Below are positions 40,457 to 48,816 of a stretch of 64,000 nt of DNA, one piece after another. This DNA is from an uncultured Chitinophaga sp. (lineage in GTDB: Bacteria; Bacteroidota; Bacteroidia; Cytophagales; Cyclobacteriaceae), in contig CABHOK010000011.1 in NCBI GenBank assembly GCA_902168205.1, positions 62,001-126,000 on the forward strand, written 5' to 3'. The position numbers and the translations under genes are program-made. How positions within the stretch are numbered: position 1 is the stretch's first letter; each line of letters begins with the position of its first letter. The notes under the pieces were generated by a model that was given only the letters and a program-made list of their open reading frames with translations, searched no databases and was not told the DNA's origin.

Positions 40457-41227
40457 TTATCGGGTAATAATAACGATGAGCGTTGTAAGACTGGTGATAA
40501 TACTCAAGAGAGGACCATAGTCGCGTAAACTTTCAAGCAGTGGTCTGCGAATCGGCTCTACATATACTATATCTCCAGGCTCTATCAGTATATCGTTCTT
40601 TTTATATCCTTCAAATGTAGTGAGGTCGGCTATAAATAAAGTGTCACCTCTCATTACGCGTATATTAGAGGCGCGTGCATCGTTGTTAATACCTTTGGCG
40701 AGCGCTAATACTTCTGTGAGTCGCATGTTCTCATTTATCAACGGAATAACCTGACCACCCGGAGCCCCCAACACTACTACACGCTTGTTGGTATATTTCA
40801 GTATAACAAAAGAATCTTTATAGAACTTTGTAAATTCTTTCTGCAGAAGTTCTTCGGCCTGCGTGATGGTTAGTCCTACCAGGTTGATCGAACCTACCAT
40901 CGGTAATTTTACGAGACCGTCCTGTCCAACCAGGTAAGAGTTTACTTCTTTCTGGGTTGTAGCCGCCTGCACGTTATTACCGGTTGAAAGATAACGATCC
41001 GGATCTATCAGCCGCTCACCTTTACTGGTATATACCTCCAGTTCCAGCCTGTCGTTTTTTTGAATAACATAATTTTTTTCTGTTGCCCGAACCTGGGTCT
41101 GTACAGCTTCCATATTCGTAGCACGGAACATAATGTTCTGCCGATACGAAGCGCAGGATAAGATCAGGAGGCTCGCAGAAAAAAGAGTCAGTATGGAATA
41201 GGAAAGTCGTAAAAGTCTCAACTTCAA
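40457..41227 (-). CDS. Wza-type polysaccharide export lipoprotein
   Basis: This 256-residue lipoprotein has a signal ending in LLILSCASYRQ (Cys25) and a Poly_export domain (YVIQKNDRLELEVYTSKGERL, near 53-73) followed by SLBB-type stretches and a final hydrophobic helix (LLSIITSLTTLIVIITR, near 240-256). It should form the outer-membrane exit of the surface-polymer exporter, working with the Wzc-type kinase just downstream. Confidence 0.9.
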   Translation of the reverse strand: MKLRLLRLSYSILTLFSASLLILSCASYRQNIMFRATNMEAVQTQVRATEKNYVIQKNDRLELEVYTSKGERLIDPDRYLSTGNNVQAATTQKEVNSYLVGQDGLVKLPMVGSINLVGLTITQAEELLQKEFTKFYKDSFVILKYTNKRVVVLGAPGGQVIPLINENMRLTEVLALAKGINNDARASNIRVMRGDTLFIADLTTFEGYKKNDILIEPGDIVYVEPIRRPLLESLRDYGPLLSIITSLTTLIVIITR

Positions 41228-41246
41228 AAAAAGTTATTTCAAGTGA

Positions 41247-41798
41247 TCACCGTGAAATTACTGAATTTCTTAATAACTCTTCGAGTGTTGGCAGAACTTG
41301 ATCTTTGTCAGATATATTCGGGTTCTCAACCTGCCAGTTAATATTGAGCTGAGGATCGTTCCAGCGTATACCATTTTCGGATTCTTTGTTATATACATTC
41401 GAGCATTTGTAGAAGAACACCGAGTCTTCCAACGCAGCAAATCCGTGGGCAAATCCTTCCGGCACCATCAGCATATTGCACTTTTCAGCTTCCAGCAGGC
41501 AGTAATAAACCTGTGCAAAAGTCTTGGAGCCCTTGCGCAGATCAACCACGACATCAAGTACTTTGCCCGATAATGCTGTTACAAGCTTGGCCTGTGCATA
41601 GGGGGGGAGTTGCATGTGCAGTCCTCTGACTACACCCTTTTTAGAAAACGAACGATTCTCCTGCAGGAATTTATAATGTATACCTGCCTTGCTGAAGGTG
41701 TCTTCCTTGTAGAACTCATAAAACCAGCCCCGGTTGTCGTGATAAACCGAAGGAATAATCTCTACCAGCCCTTCAATGCCGGTTTGCTTTACTTCCAT
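41247..41798 (-). CDS. rfbC: dTDP-4-dehydrorhamnose 3,5-epimerase
   Basis: This 183-residue cupin-fold enzyme acts in dTDP-L-rhamnose synthesis. The opening VYHDNRGWFYEFYKEDTF, the catalytic segment QENRSFSKKGVVRGLHMQ (with Arg and His, near 46-63) and VPEGFAHGFAALED (near 116-129, with the catalytic His) are intact. The partner genes rfbA, rfbB and rfbD are not in the window. Confidence 0.94.
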   Translation of the reverse strand: MEVKQTGIEGLVEIIPSVYHDNRGWFYEFYKEDTFSKAGIHYKFLQENRSFSKKGVVRGLHMQLPPYAQAKLVTALSGKVLDVVVDLRKGSKTFAQVYYCLLEAEKCNMLMVPEGFAHGFAALEDSVFFYKCSNVYNKESENGIRWNDPQLNINWQVENPNISDKDQVLPTLEELLRNSVISR

Positions 41799-41817
41799 GA
41801 AAATATTGTCTGTAAGT

Positions 41818-42930
41818 TTAAGAAACCTTTCTTAACTCGCAGATGGTCTGAAGGTACTTGTCGATAACAATGGACTCACTATACTCGGCTTCCATTTTCG
41901 CTCTGCCATTTTCTCCGAAGAGTTTTAATGTGTCGTTTTCGAAACCGGCCATCATCTTCATCTTCTCCGCCAGATCATCAGCGTCTTTCAATCTGCAAAG
42001 AAGTCCATTAAAATTGTCTTTCACAACATGATTACAGCCGGGCACATCGGTAGCAATGATAGGCTTGGATGAACTGGCAGCTTCCAGCAAGGTACGGGGT
42101 GTACCCTCGCGGTAGGAAGGTAATACAATACAATCCGCTTGATGAATATATTTTTGAACGTTATCGGTAGTGCCTAAGTATTCTATAGTCTTGCTGTCAA
42201 TCCAGTCCTGAATCACTTCTGTTTTGATTCCGCGCTTATGTTCAGGATCCATAGCACCCAACACCTGGAAGTGTGCATTAACACCTGATGATCTTAATTT
42301 ACGTACGGCCTCTATATATTCCATCACTCCTTTATCGGTAATGAGGCGCGATATGAGGAGGAATGTAAATTTTTCGTTGCGCTGGAAATTCGCAGGCTGA
42401 AACTTTTTAAGATCTATACCGGACCCTGGTAACAAGTCTACAGCATTGGCGCGAACAAGTTTACGATTCACGAACAACGTGAGATCATCCGGATTCTGGA
42501 AGTAAACTTTTTTAGCGAAGCGGAAGCTGATCTTGTATAAAAAAATGGCGATCGCGGAGACAAGATTTTTTTTGAGGAAGACAGTCCCCAATCCACAAAC
42601 ATTGTTCACTACCGGTATACCCAATAATGATGCAGCAAGTGTGCCGTATACATTTGGCTTAATAGTATAATGAAGAATGATATCAGGATTTACCTTTTTG
42701 TAGATGGAGTAGAGTTCAACAACCAAGGCAGAATCCTTAATAGGATTGGCTCCCCGACTGTCCATCTTTACTTTATGATGGATACATCCAGCTTCTTCAA
42801 GCAGGTGGGTATATTCATCTACGGGTGCAATCGTGTGTACTTCGTAACCTTGCTCAAGCAGGGCGTGAACGAAGTTCATCCTGAAATTGTAGATATTCCA
42901 GGACGTGTTAAGGACGATAGCAATTCTCAT
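41818..42930 (-). CDS. Glycosyltransferase family 4 protein
   Basis: This 370-residue GT-B enzyme starts MRIAIVLNTSWNIYNFRMNF and carries the C-terminal nucleotide-sugar site PSYREGTPRTLLEAASSSKP with the Glu...Glu pair (near 275-294). It should add one sugar to a lipid-linked repeat unit at the inner face of the membrane. It is the first gene in the leftward polysaccharide block and is divergent from hflX. Confidence 0.9.
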   Translation of the reverse strand: MRIAIVLNTSWNIYNFRMNFVHALLEQGYEVHTIAPVDEYTHLLEEAGCIHHKVKMDSRGANPIKDSALVVELYSIYKKVNPDIILHYTIKPNVYGTLAASLLGIPVVNNVCGLGTVFLKKNLVSAIAIFLYKISFRFAKKVYFQNPDDLTLFVNRKLVRANAVDLLPGSGIDLKKFQPANFQRNEKFTFLLISRLITDKGVMEYIEAVRKLRSSGVNAHFQVLGAMDPEHKRGIKTEVIQDWIDSKTIEYLGTTDNVQKYIHQADCIVLPSYREGTPRTLLEAASSSKPIIATDVPGCNHVVKDNFNGLLCRLKDADDLAEKMKMMAGFENDTLKLFGENGRAKMEAEYSESIVIDKYLQTICELRKVS

Positions 42931-43114
42931 GGTCTGGCTCTGGTTATGAGAACTTTCACATTCCTACGCTCCGACAAATGGTCGAATTTCTAGACGGCTT
43001 TGTAAAAACTCTGGTTTAGATTCACCAAATATAGAAAAAAGTAACCACGGGCGGTAGGGTGCATAAGTTTTTATCACGTATGTTCGCCTCCTGTTAATTC
43101 CCCGTTAACGACCT

Positions 43115-44314
43115 ATGAAAGAGAGTTTGAACACAGCAGTATTAGTGGCATTGAGTAGCACACGCACACAGGAAGAAACCGATGAACACCTCGATGAATT
43201 GGCCTTCCTGGCGGAAACTATTGGTATTAAGACAGAAGAGCGTTTTGTTCAGAATCTTCCGCATCCGGACCCCCGCACATTTCTGGGAAAAGGAAAAATT
43301 GGGGAGCTAAAAGCGTACGTTCATTCCAATAAGATCGGTAATGTAATATTTGATGACGATTTAACTCCTTCGCAGCTACGAAATCTGGAAAGAGAGCTGA
43401 ATCCAAAAGAACAGGAAGATTTCAAGACCCGGATTTACGATCGAAGCTTGCTGATCCTTGACATCTTTTTATGGCGCGCACAAACTGCACAGGCTCGCAC
43501 ACAAGTTGAGCTGGCGCGCAATCAATATCTGTTGCCCCGACTAACCCGCATGTGGACTCACCTGGAACGCCAGCGTGGCGGGACAGGGACGCGTGGTGGT
43601 GCCGGTGAAAAAGAAATAGAAACCGACCGCAGAAATATCCGCTTTCAGATTACAACACTGAAGGAGAAGCTTGAGAAAATCGAGAAACAGCGAGCTACAC
43701 AGCGCAAGGCCCGCAGCAGCGTAGTTCGTATTGCATTGGTTGGATATACCAACGTAGGTAAATCAACCCTGATGAATTTACTTTCAGGTTCAGGCGTGCT
43801 GGCGGAGAATAAACTTTTTGCTACCGTAGATTCTACTGTGCGAAAAGTAGTTTTTGGAAATATACCTTTCCTGCTCTCCGATACGGTTGGATTTATACGG
43901 AAGCTTCCACATCACTTGATCGAATCTTTTAAATCAACACTCGATGAAGTGCGCGAAGCAGATTTACTGTTGCATGTTGTAGATCTTGCACATCCCTTTC
44001 ACGATAACCAGATTGAAGTGGTGATGAAAACGCTGGAGGAAATTGGAGCTGCAAATATACCTACGGTACTGGTATTGAATAAAATAGATTTGTTTCGCGA
44101 GAAGCACCCGGATGTAAATCTTGAAGAAACACGGGGCTATTACCGTCAGCATGGTTTTGCTGAAGTGATATTTGTATCGGCACTGGCTAACGAGAATATT
44201 AACGCGCTGAAGCAACTTATTTTTGAGAAGGTTAAAGAAAGACATCTGCAGATCTATCCCAACTTTATGAAGGATGGCTACGAATTCTCTCCCTGGCCAA
44301 CCGAAACAACTTAA
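43115..44314 (+). CDS. hflX: Ribosome-associated GTPase HflX
   Basis: This 399-residue GTPase rescues or splits stalled ribosomes. The HflX domain with DPRTFLGKGKIGELK (near 50-64), the GTPase loop IALVGYTNVGKSTLMNLLSG (near 206-225), G3 DTVGFIRKLPHHLIESFKSTLDEV and G4 LNKIDLF (near 325-331) are all present. Complete. Confidence 0.96.
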   Translation: MKESLNTAVLVALSSTRTQEETDEHLDELAFLAETIGIKTEERFVQNLPHPDPRTFLGKGKIGELKAYVHSNKIGNVIFDDDLTPSQLRNLERELNPKEQEDFKTRIYDRSLLILDIFLWRAQTAQARTQVELARNQYLLPRLTRMWTHLERQRGGTGTRGGAGEKEIETDRRNIRFQITTLKEKLEKIEKQRATQRKARSSVVRIALVGYTNVGKSTLMNLLSGSGVLAENKLFATVDSTVRKVVFGNIPFLLSDTVGFIRKLPHHLIESFKSTLDEVREADLLLHVVDLAHPFHDNQIEVVMKTLEEIGAANIPTVLVLNKIDLFREKHPDVNLEETRGYYRQHGFAEVIFVSALANENINALKQLIFEKVKERHLQIYPNFMKDGYEFSPWPTETT

Positions 44315-44332
44315 AACAGAGCTACTATTTTT

Positions 44333-44340
44333 TATATTTG
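44333..44340 (+). promoter_or_regulatory. Possible -7 box of tRNA-Arg
   Basis: TATATTTG matches TAnnTTTG about 33 bp before the tRNA. No good -33 element. Confidence 0.4.
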
Positions 44341-44372
44341 CGCCCCGTTTTTATTTGAACTTCAACATAACT

Positions 44373-44444
44373 GGTCCCGTAGTTCAATGGATAGAATAGG
44401 AGTTTCCTAAACTTTTGATGCAGGTTCGATTCCTGTCGGGACTA
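44373..44444 (+). tRNA. tRNA-Arg(CCT)
   Basis: The acceptor GGTCCCG pairs with CGGGACT (one G-U) followed by discriminator A. The anticodon loop TTCCTAA has anticodon CCT, reading AGG. The T arm is GCAGG-TTCGATT-CCTGT. CCA is not encoded. Confidence 0.95.
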
Positions 44445-44450
44445 CATGTT

Positions 44451-44489
44451 AAAAAGCCTTTAAATCACTTGAAATTTGAAGGCTTTTTT
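44451..44489 (+). terminator. Terminator after tRNA-Arg
   Basis: AAAAAGCCTT and AAGGCTTTTT flank an A/T-rich loop and end in T-run. The sequence continues into a tRNA T-arm-like relic (see direct repeat copy A). Confidence 0.75.
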
Positions 44490-44514
44490 GTTGGACCTAA
44501 CGGGATGATCGAAC
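44481..44514. repeat. 34-bp direct repeat, left copy
   Basis: Positions 44481-44514 match 49006-49039 with two mismatches (key words GGCTTTTTTGTTGGACC and AACGGGA). It resembles an inverted tRNA 3' end behind a T-run. The pair brackets the cassette-like region. Confidence 0.75.
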
Positions 44515-44632
44515 TCTTCTTCAAGTAGAGGTGGCTATAAGTCTAATTGACCGATTTGCGATCTCAGAGCACACGATACTAAGGGTATAATCGAATCCAT
44601 ACGAAAGAGTACCGCTAGACCAATAAAACTTT

Positions 44633-44716
44633 ATGAAGATTGCTGTAGCCGCTAAGGCTGTATTGCTGATGGTAGTTTTACTTGTCTTTAATCACCTTGT
44701 TAGCGGTTACAATTAA
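44633..44716 (+). pseudogene. Truncated leader of an IPT-NHL lipoprotein gene
   Basis: A 27-codon frame starts with a signal peptide almost identical to that of the gene at 49537 (AKAVLLMVVLLVFN versus AKAVLLMAVLLVFN) and matches it at nucleotide level too. Similarity stops right after the Asn codon, where the lipobox Ser-Cys should come. Instead come CACCTT and GTTAGCGG, then a stop. The break coincides with the edge of the cassette-like array. The rest of the gene is not found nearby. Confidence 0.8.
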
Positions 44717-45384
44717 AGTGTATAGTCTCCTGGAAGCTTATACGTTAAGGGCATTTTAAAGTCCTCCATTCTTATTGGTTTCAATTCCTTTAAATAGAGA
44801 TGTTTAATCTCTTTATTTTTCTCTTCGCCAATGAAGTATGAAGTCTTATAAAACTTCTTGGTATTGAAATTTATATCTTCCTTTGAACACTGACCACCGT
44901 GAATTCCTCGCACTGTTGCGCCTATTAAATAGAAGTAGCTATTCTGAAAACGAATTTTATAGGTAAGATAGTCATGAAATAAATCGTAGTGGATACTTAA
45001 TACTCCTTTTTTTATTATCAATTGAGGAAATACCTCATATCGCATATCTTCTCCATTTCTCAGCAAGAATGTATTATGCTGTAATTTTAGATCAAGGCTT
45101 CCATTTCTATTTTTGAAAAATATTAATAAAATTCTTGGACTGGTTACAATCGATGAGCCGTTTGGTCTTGCCTCTGAAATAGTATCTTTATATTCAATGA
45201 TGCCGACCAAATCTTTGATCTGATCACCATTAAAATCCCCACTTAACGAATCAAAAAGAGACCAACCTTGCGGGATACATTCATCTATAGTTTTATATGT
45301 TTTATTCAGAGTTGGATAGAAAATGTTTTGTGCAGGTACTACTTCGGATAAAACTAATAAGAATATGATACTGATCGTTTTCAT
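44713..45384 (-). CDS. Secreted protein of unknown function
   Basis: This 223-residue protein has a signal peptide (MKTISIIFLLVLSEVVPAQ) and a calcium-loop-like DFNGDQIKDLVGIIE stretch (near 50-64), the pattern of FG-GAP/VCBS-like proteins, but no full repeat. The remainder is beta-rich with a conserved-looking LLIFFKNRNGSLDLKLQHNTFLL. It lies last in the cassette-like run. Function unknown. Confidence 0.6.
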   Translation of the reverse strand: MKTISIIFLLVLSEVVPAQNIFYPTLNKTYKTIDECIPQGWSLFDSLSGDFNGDQIKDLVGIIEYKDTISEARPNGSSIVTSPRILLIFFKNRNGSLDLKLQHNTFLLRNGEDMRYEVFPQLIIKKGVLSIHYDLFHDYLTYKIRFQNSYFYLIGATVRGIHGGQCSKEDINFNTKKFYKTSYFIGEEKNKEIKHLYLKELKPIRMEDFKMPLTYKLPGDYTL

Positions 45385-45464
45385 GATACGTTTTCGGGTT
45401 TAAGATTACTATATTGTCCCATGTTAAAAACATTTTAATCTGATAAACTTATACCATAAATCAA

Positions 45465-45501
45465 GCTCCGCAATGGATTATACATTTTGTTGTGGGCTGC
45501 C
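45465..45501 (-). repeat. attC-like half site behind the 45508-46095 gene
   Basis: On the minus strand the stop is followed by GGCAGCCCACAACA, then AATGTATAATCCATTGCGG. This matches the right halves of the two full sites. No complementary left half was found, so it looks incomplete. Confidence 0.5.
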
Positions 45502-45507
45502 TTTCTT

Positions 45508-46095
45508 TCACGAAATTAATTTCAGCTGTCTCGCTAACTCCATGTTTGTCGTTACGAGTAAGTTGTCCATTAATTCGTAAATTTCGTCTTCATTGTCGCG
45601 CTTGAACTCCGCAGCGCTTATTACGACTTTCTTCTCATTGTCAAGCGTAAATAGAAAAGCTTGCGGATACGTAGATGCTACTTTATTGCTTCCGTCCAGA
45701 TTCGAAGTCCAAATCTCCTTCCAATTTATCTTAAAGTCGGTAATTCTATGTCCTAAAATCTGCGTCCATTTCGTTTCGTTTGAAACGTCCCACTTTTGTT
45801 CATAGTCATTGGTGCTTTCTGTCAACTCTATCTGTCTAGAGGAAAGTCCGTAAGAGGCAAAAGTATTGTCCCAGTGAACATAAATAGTTTGACTGTCAGT
45901 CTTGAAGTATACTGAATGGTCAAGTGTGTCAATGTCCGAATATTTTGTTTTGTAATATGGTTCAGGGTTGATCTTTTTTCCTTCTTCGTCAGAAAAGTAT
46001 TTTACCTCTCCATATATAACTTTGCGTATGACTTGTCCAATGAACATTTGTCGACACGTATCTCCGAAGTCAATATGTTTGTCTGTAAGTTTCAT
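45508..46095 (-). CDS. Hypothetical protein of the cassette-like run
   Basis: This 195-residue protein begins at the ATG at 46095 (MKLTDKHIDFGD). An apparent N-terminal extension of about 34 residues would run through the inverted repeat and is rejected. It has no signal peptide. It is beta-rich in the middle (QTIYVHWDNTFASYGLSSRQIELTEST), with a charged helical end (FKRDNEDEIYELMDNLLVTTNMELARQLK). I do not recognise a family. Confidence 0.65.
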   Translation of the reverse strand: MKLTDKHIDFGDTCRQMFIGQVIRKVIYGEVKYFSDEEGKKINPEPYYKTKYSDIDTLDHSVYFKTDSQTIYVHWDNTFASYGLSSRQIELTESTNDYEQKWDVSNETKWTQILGHRITDFKINWKEIWTSNLDGSNKVASTYPQAFLFTLDNEKKVVISAAEFKRDNEDEIYELMDNLLVTTNMELARQLKLIS

Positions 46096-46104
46096 AGAAA
46101 GGTT

Positions 46105-46279
46105 GCCCACAACGTTCGTGCATGAGGCGTGGCGAGAATAGGAAGCCTTAAAAATGCGAAGCAGAATGTTAAGGCTGACTTGGTCGTCACCGTCCACCGA
46201 GGCGAAACGTATTTTGAAAACTGAACTACAAATTTACACTGAACCCCCGCCATGACTTATGCACATTGTTGTGTGCCGT
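46105..46279 (-). repeat. attC-like imperfect inverted repeat
   Basis: The left arm at 46105-46134 and the right arm at 46249-46279 are near-perfect inverted copies. Shared words are CACAAC, GTGCAT, AG and TGGCG, with the extra bases of one arm unpaired, as in attC sites. The loop of about 115 bp is rich in A/T. It lies between the genes ending at 46363 and starting at 46095. Confidence 0.65.
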
Positions 46280-46362
46280 TTTACTTGTCCACTTTTAATT
46301 TCAGTCCGCTTGTTCGAAAGGAATTATCTCCAGAAGTTGTCCTTCGAAGCTTATTCCGTGCA

Positions 46363-46782
46363 TCACCAAATCTTTGCGATCAGGACGCCCATTGTTGCTC
46401 TCAATTCGCCCATTGCATTATAAAAGTGAATCTGTTCACCCATTCCACTTAGTCGACTATCGTTGTCAAAGTAGTACTGGCTTTGGATTGTGTTAAGAAA
46501 TTTTCTGCAAGCGCTTCTCATTGCTCTCAACGTTGTCCCCAATTCTGATTTTTCGTCTAGGTCAAACAATTGCTCTGTTAAAAATTCTCTAATTTTAATT
46601 ACGGACTCAGCGCAATGCTTGGGTAATTCAAGTTCATAAACTACGTACAATACTCTTCGGTCTTCAAGAAACGTCATTACTTTCCTTGCAACTTCAATCT
46701 CAGACTTTGATGGATTCCATGAAAGTCCAAAAATCGGAAAGCTGAACCCTGTTATTTTACTCGCGATTTCTTTAAATGTCAT
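46363..46782 (-). CDS. DUF6650-like protein
   Basis: This 139-residue protein starts MTFKEIASKITGFSFPIFGLSWNPSKSE, which I associate with DUF6650, a small family of unknown function often found among accessory genes (recognition from memory). The rest is helical, with a basic helix (LRAMRSACRKFLNTIQ) near the middle. The ATG at 46782 is preferred to a TTG at 46788. No signal peptide. Second gene from the end of the cassette-like run. Confidence 0.6.
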   Translation of the reverse strand: MTFKEIASKITGFSFPIFGLSWNPSKSEIEVARKVMTFLEDRRVLYVVYELELPKHCAESVIKIREFLTEQLFDLDEKSELGTTLRAMRSACRKFLNTIQSQYYFDNDSRLSGMGEQIHFYNAMGELRATMGVLIAKIW

Positions 46783-46804
46783 TCTCAAGAGTGTTTAGTA
46801 AAAT

Positions 46805-46834
46805 GGCAAATACACATTGTTATGCGCTGTGGTT
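46805..46834 (-). repeat. attC-like partial site overlapping the 46820-47857 stop
   Basis: The stop codon of the gene lies inside CAGCGCATAACAATG on the minus strand, and ATGTGTATTTGCC follows. This resembles the right half of the other sites. The left half is missing. Confidence 0.45.
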
Positions 46835-47857
46835 CCCTTCTCTGCTCGCCATTATCTTGTTTACAATTTCCGTAATTCTGTCTGGCAACTTACCCTCAAA
46901 GTATTCAAAGACTAACGGGTCACCAGTCAGAAAATGGCTCGACAGCTCTATCCAGTCCTTTGTCTCCAATTGCCCATTTATTTTAAAGAGCTTCTGAGAC
47001 AGTGTTTTTAACTTTCGGTCACTCTTATTGTTATAGTTAAAATCATTGTCTCTCCTTTGATAATACTCTTCGTCTGTATAAAAGTGTATCGCTCCGTCAA
47101 AATGCCTAAATGATTCAGCGGCTGTGTCAAACTCTGCGTGCAAATATTTTACCGGATGGTATTCCTTTCCTTGTTTTATAATTTTTGTTGTCTCAGCTTT
47201 AAATTCCTCAGCTTGAAAACTTTTTATTCCGTCCTTCGATGACCATTTTATGTCCAAAGAATATGTATTACCAAAGAAAAATTCTATTTCAAATGAATCA
47301 AGCGCAAGCGGAGGCCGAAGCTTTACAATACCGTCCTCGATGTCTGAAATTGAACTTTGAAACTTGGCACCAAACCAAGTGTCTTGCTCCATGTACATTC
47401 TATTGTCCACATTAATCCTAACTCTGTCCTTGTCAATGGAAATAAATTTCTCTTGACCTGGTCTTTGAAATCTCCAGAAGATGTCAATGAAACTTGGTGC
47501 AAAGTTATTATTCTCATAGTAACTGCGTCTGAAATAAGGATGAGCCATCACCATATATTTGTCCGCGTAGTAATACCCGGACATGTATGGTTGTTTGGTC
47601 AATTCATTCTCAAGTTTTGAAACGGAAACTAAGTTTTCTTTGTCCCATTGAATATTATGGTTCAGTAGTCCCACGATGTTGGGAAACTTTGCTATAATTC
47701 CAATTGTCGGTGAGTAGTCAAAATTGTCAACAGTCAGTTTTATGCCCTTTGATAGTCCGAACTTAGCGAAGTCGTCAATAAGAATTGAATTCTTAGCAAG
47801 CTCCTCTTGTCGCTCTGCTTCAAATCTCTTCCTGTAATATTCTTTGTGATCCTCCAT
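46820..47857 (-). CDS. Hypothetical cytoplasmic protein of the cassette-like run
   Basis: This 345-residue protein has no signal peptide or membrane segment. A charged helical start (MEDHKEYYRKRFEAERQEELAKN) leads to a beta-rich body with PTIGIIAKFPNIVGLLNH and IDIFWRFQRPGQEKFISID, and a mixed C-terminal third (AESFRHFDGAIHFYTDEEYYQRRDND). I cannot assign a family. The stop lies inside an R-box-like repeat (46805-46834), suggesting the repeat belongs to the gene unit. A defence or stress role cannot be claimed. Confidence 0.65.
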   Translation of the reverse strand: MEDHKEYYRKRFEAERQEELAKNSILIDDFAKFGLSKGIKLTVDNFDYSPTIGIIAKFPNIVGLLNHNIQWDKENLVSVSKLENELTKQPYMSGYYYADKYMVMAHPYFRRSYYENNNFAPSFIDIFWRFQRPGQEKFISIDKDRVRINVDNRMYMEQDTWFGAKFQSSISDIEDGIVKLRPPLALDSFEIEFFFGNTYSLDIKWSSKDGIKSFQAEEFKAETTKIIKQGKEYHPVKYLHAEFDTAAESFRHFDGAIHFYTDEEYYQRRDNDFNYNNKSDRKLKTLSQKLFKINGQLETKDWIELSSHFLTGDPLVFEYFEGKLPDRITEIVNKIMASREGNHSA

Positions 47858-47894
47858 CGCGATAATAAGTCACTTCTTTGTCTAGGAACCATTG

Positions 47895-47994
47895 CGCATA
47901 ACGTTCGGCTATAAAGCGTCCGAACGTTATTTGAAAACAAAAATTAGAATAACTCAAAACCCCGGCAATGATTTATAGCCTGTGTTAGCAGCCG
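47895..47994 (-). repeat. attC-like inverted repeat
   Basis: The left arm at 47895-47923 (GCGCATAACGTTCGGCTATAAAG) and right arm at 47963-47994 read on the opposite strand (GGCTGCTAACACAGGCTATAAAT) share TAAC and GGCTATAAA in the same order with small bulges. Total length of 100 bp fits attC sites. It lies between the protease gene and the 46820-47857 gene. Confidence 0.7.
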
Positions 47995-47997
47995 TAG

Positions 47998-48816
47998 TCA
48001 CATTTGTTGAAACTCAATTCCACTCTTCTTTTGTCCGACAATAATCTCATCAATTACTTCTTTCTTCCAAACGATCCCTAGTTGAGCCATGAACTCTCCC
48101 TTTCCGATTCTACCAGAGTAAACTCCAAGGAAATTTCTAATTCGTCCAATGACAGAATTTGGTTGAGGCTTTCCATTCACGAACCTATGGATGCCTGTCC
48201 TTTGGAATATAACTGGCGATCCAGATAATCCAGATCTTGTTGCAGTGTCAATTAACATCTTAGGAACTTGATCCTCGTTGACTGTTGGCTCTGTCGCGAT
48301 ACTCGCCTTCTTCCAAATGGGAAGGCCTAAGTATCTGAAATCTTCGAATGGATAACCGATAACGAAGGCCTCATCCGCAACCTCCGGCATAATATCCTCG
48401 TCAAAATCAGGTTTATTGATTGGATAGTATTCTACTTCGTTATAAGCCTCAAGTTTTAGCGCCACAACGTCAACCTTCTTATCATGTGTAGGATGAACCA
48501 ACCACTTGGGAATCGTCATCTCATCATCTTCGTACAGGCCAATCTTAAAAAGCTTGCTGGCTCCTTTTCCATTTTTTGTCCGCAAATAGAAGCAAAACAC
48601 ATTTGGAATGCCTGCATGGTCTGACAAAGGTTGATTGTCCTCGGGATTTCGTCCTGTTACGTTATGCCAGTTTGTTATCAGGTAGTTATCGTCTCTCAAC
48701 TGATAAATAAATCCTGTCGCTGTTGAGAAAATTTTGCCCGTCTCCAAAAATCCAATTGCGATTTGGACAGTCGTCATTGAAAGATAGTCGGGCGTAATTC
48801 TGTTCAACTTGTCCAT
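47998..48816 (-). CDS. Trypsin-like serine protease of the cassette-like run
   Basis: This 272-residue protein has a trypsin-2-like fold with the triad His51 (TNWHNVTG), Asp116 (KKVDVVALKL) and Ser198 (GLSGSP). No signal peptide or PDZ domain is seen, so it should be cytoplasmic. Similar stand-alone trypsin-like proteases are common in accessory islands, some in defence or toxin systems, but no partner is recognisable here. The region before its ATG contains GTTAGTAGCC (48825-48834 on the minus strand), complementary to the site behind its stop. Confidence 0.8.
   Translation of the reverse strand: MDKLNRITPDYLSMTTVQIAIGFLETGKIFSTATGFIYQLRDDNYLITNWHNVTGRNPEDNQPLSDHAGIPNVFCFYLRTKNGKGASKLFKIGLYEDDEMTIPKWLVHPTHDKKVDVVALKLEAYNEVEYYPINKPDFDEDIMPEVADEAFVIGYPFEDFRYLGLPIWKKASIATEPTVNEDQVPKMLIDTATRSGLSGSPVIFQRTGIHRFVNGKPQPNSVIGRIRNFLGVYSGRIGKGEFMAQLGIVWKKEVIDEIIVGQKKSGIEFQQM

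Noticed and set aside
44490-44540. Short peptide-like frame with a DLTG motif after tRNA-Arg
   Set aside because: It is the known false-gene pattern of tRNA 3' ends next to terminators.
46096-46197. Longer N-terminus for the 45508-46095 gene
   Set aside because: The extra codons lie in the inverted repeat and give a product unlike a protein start.
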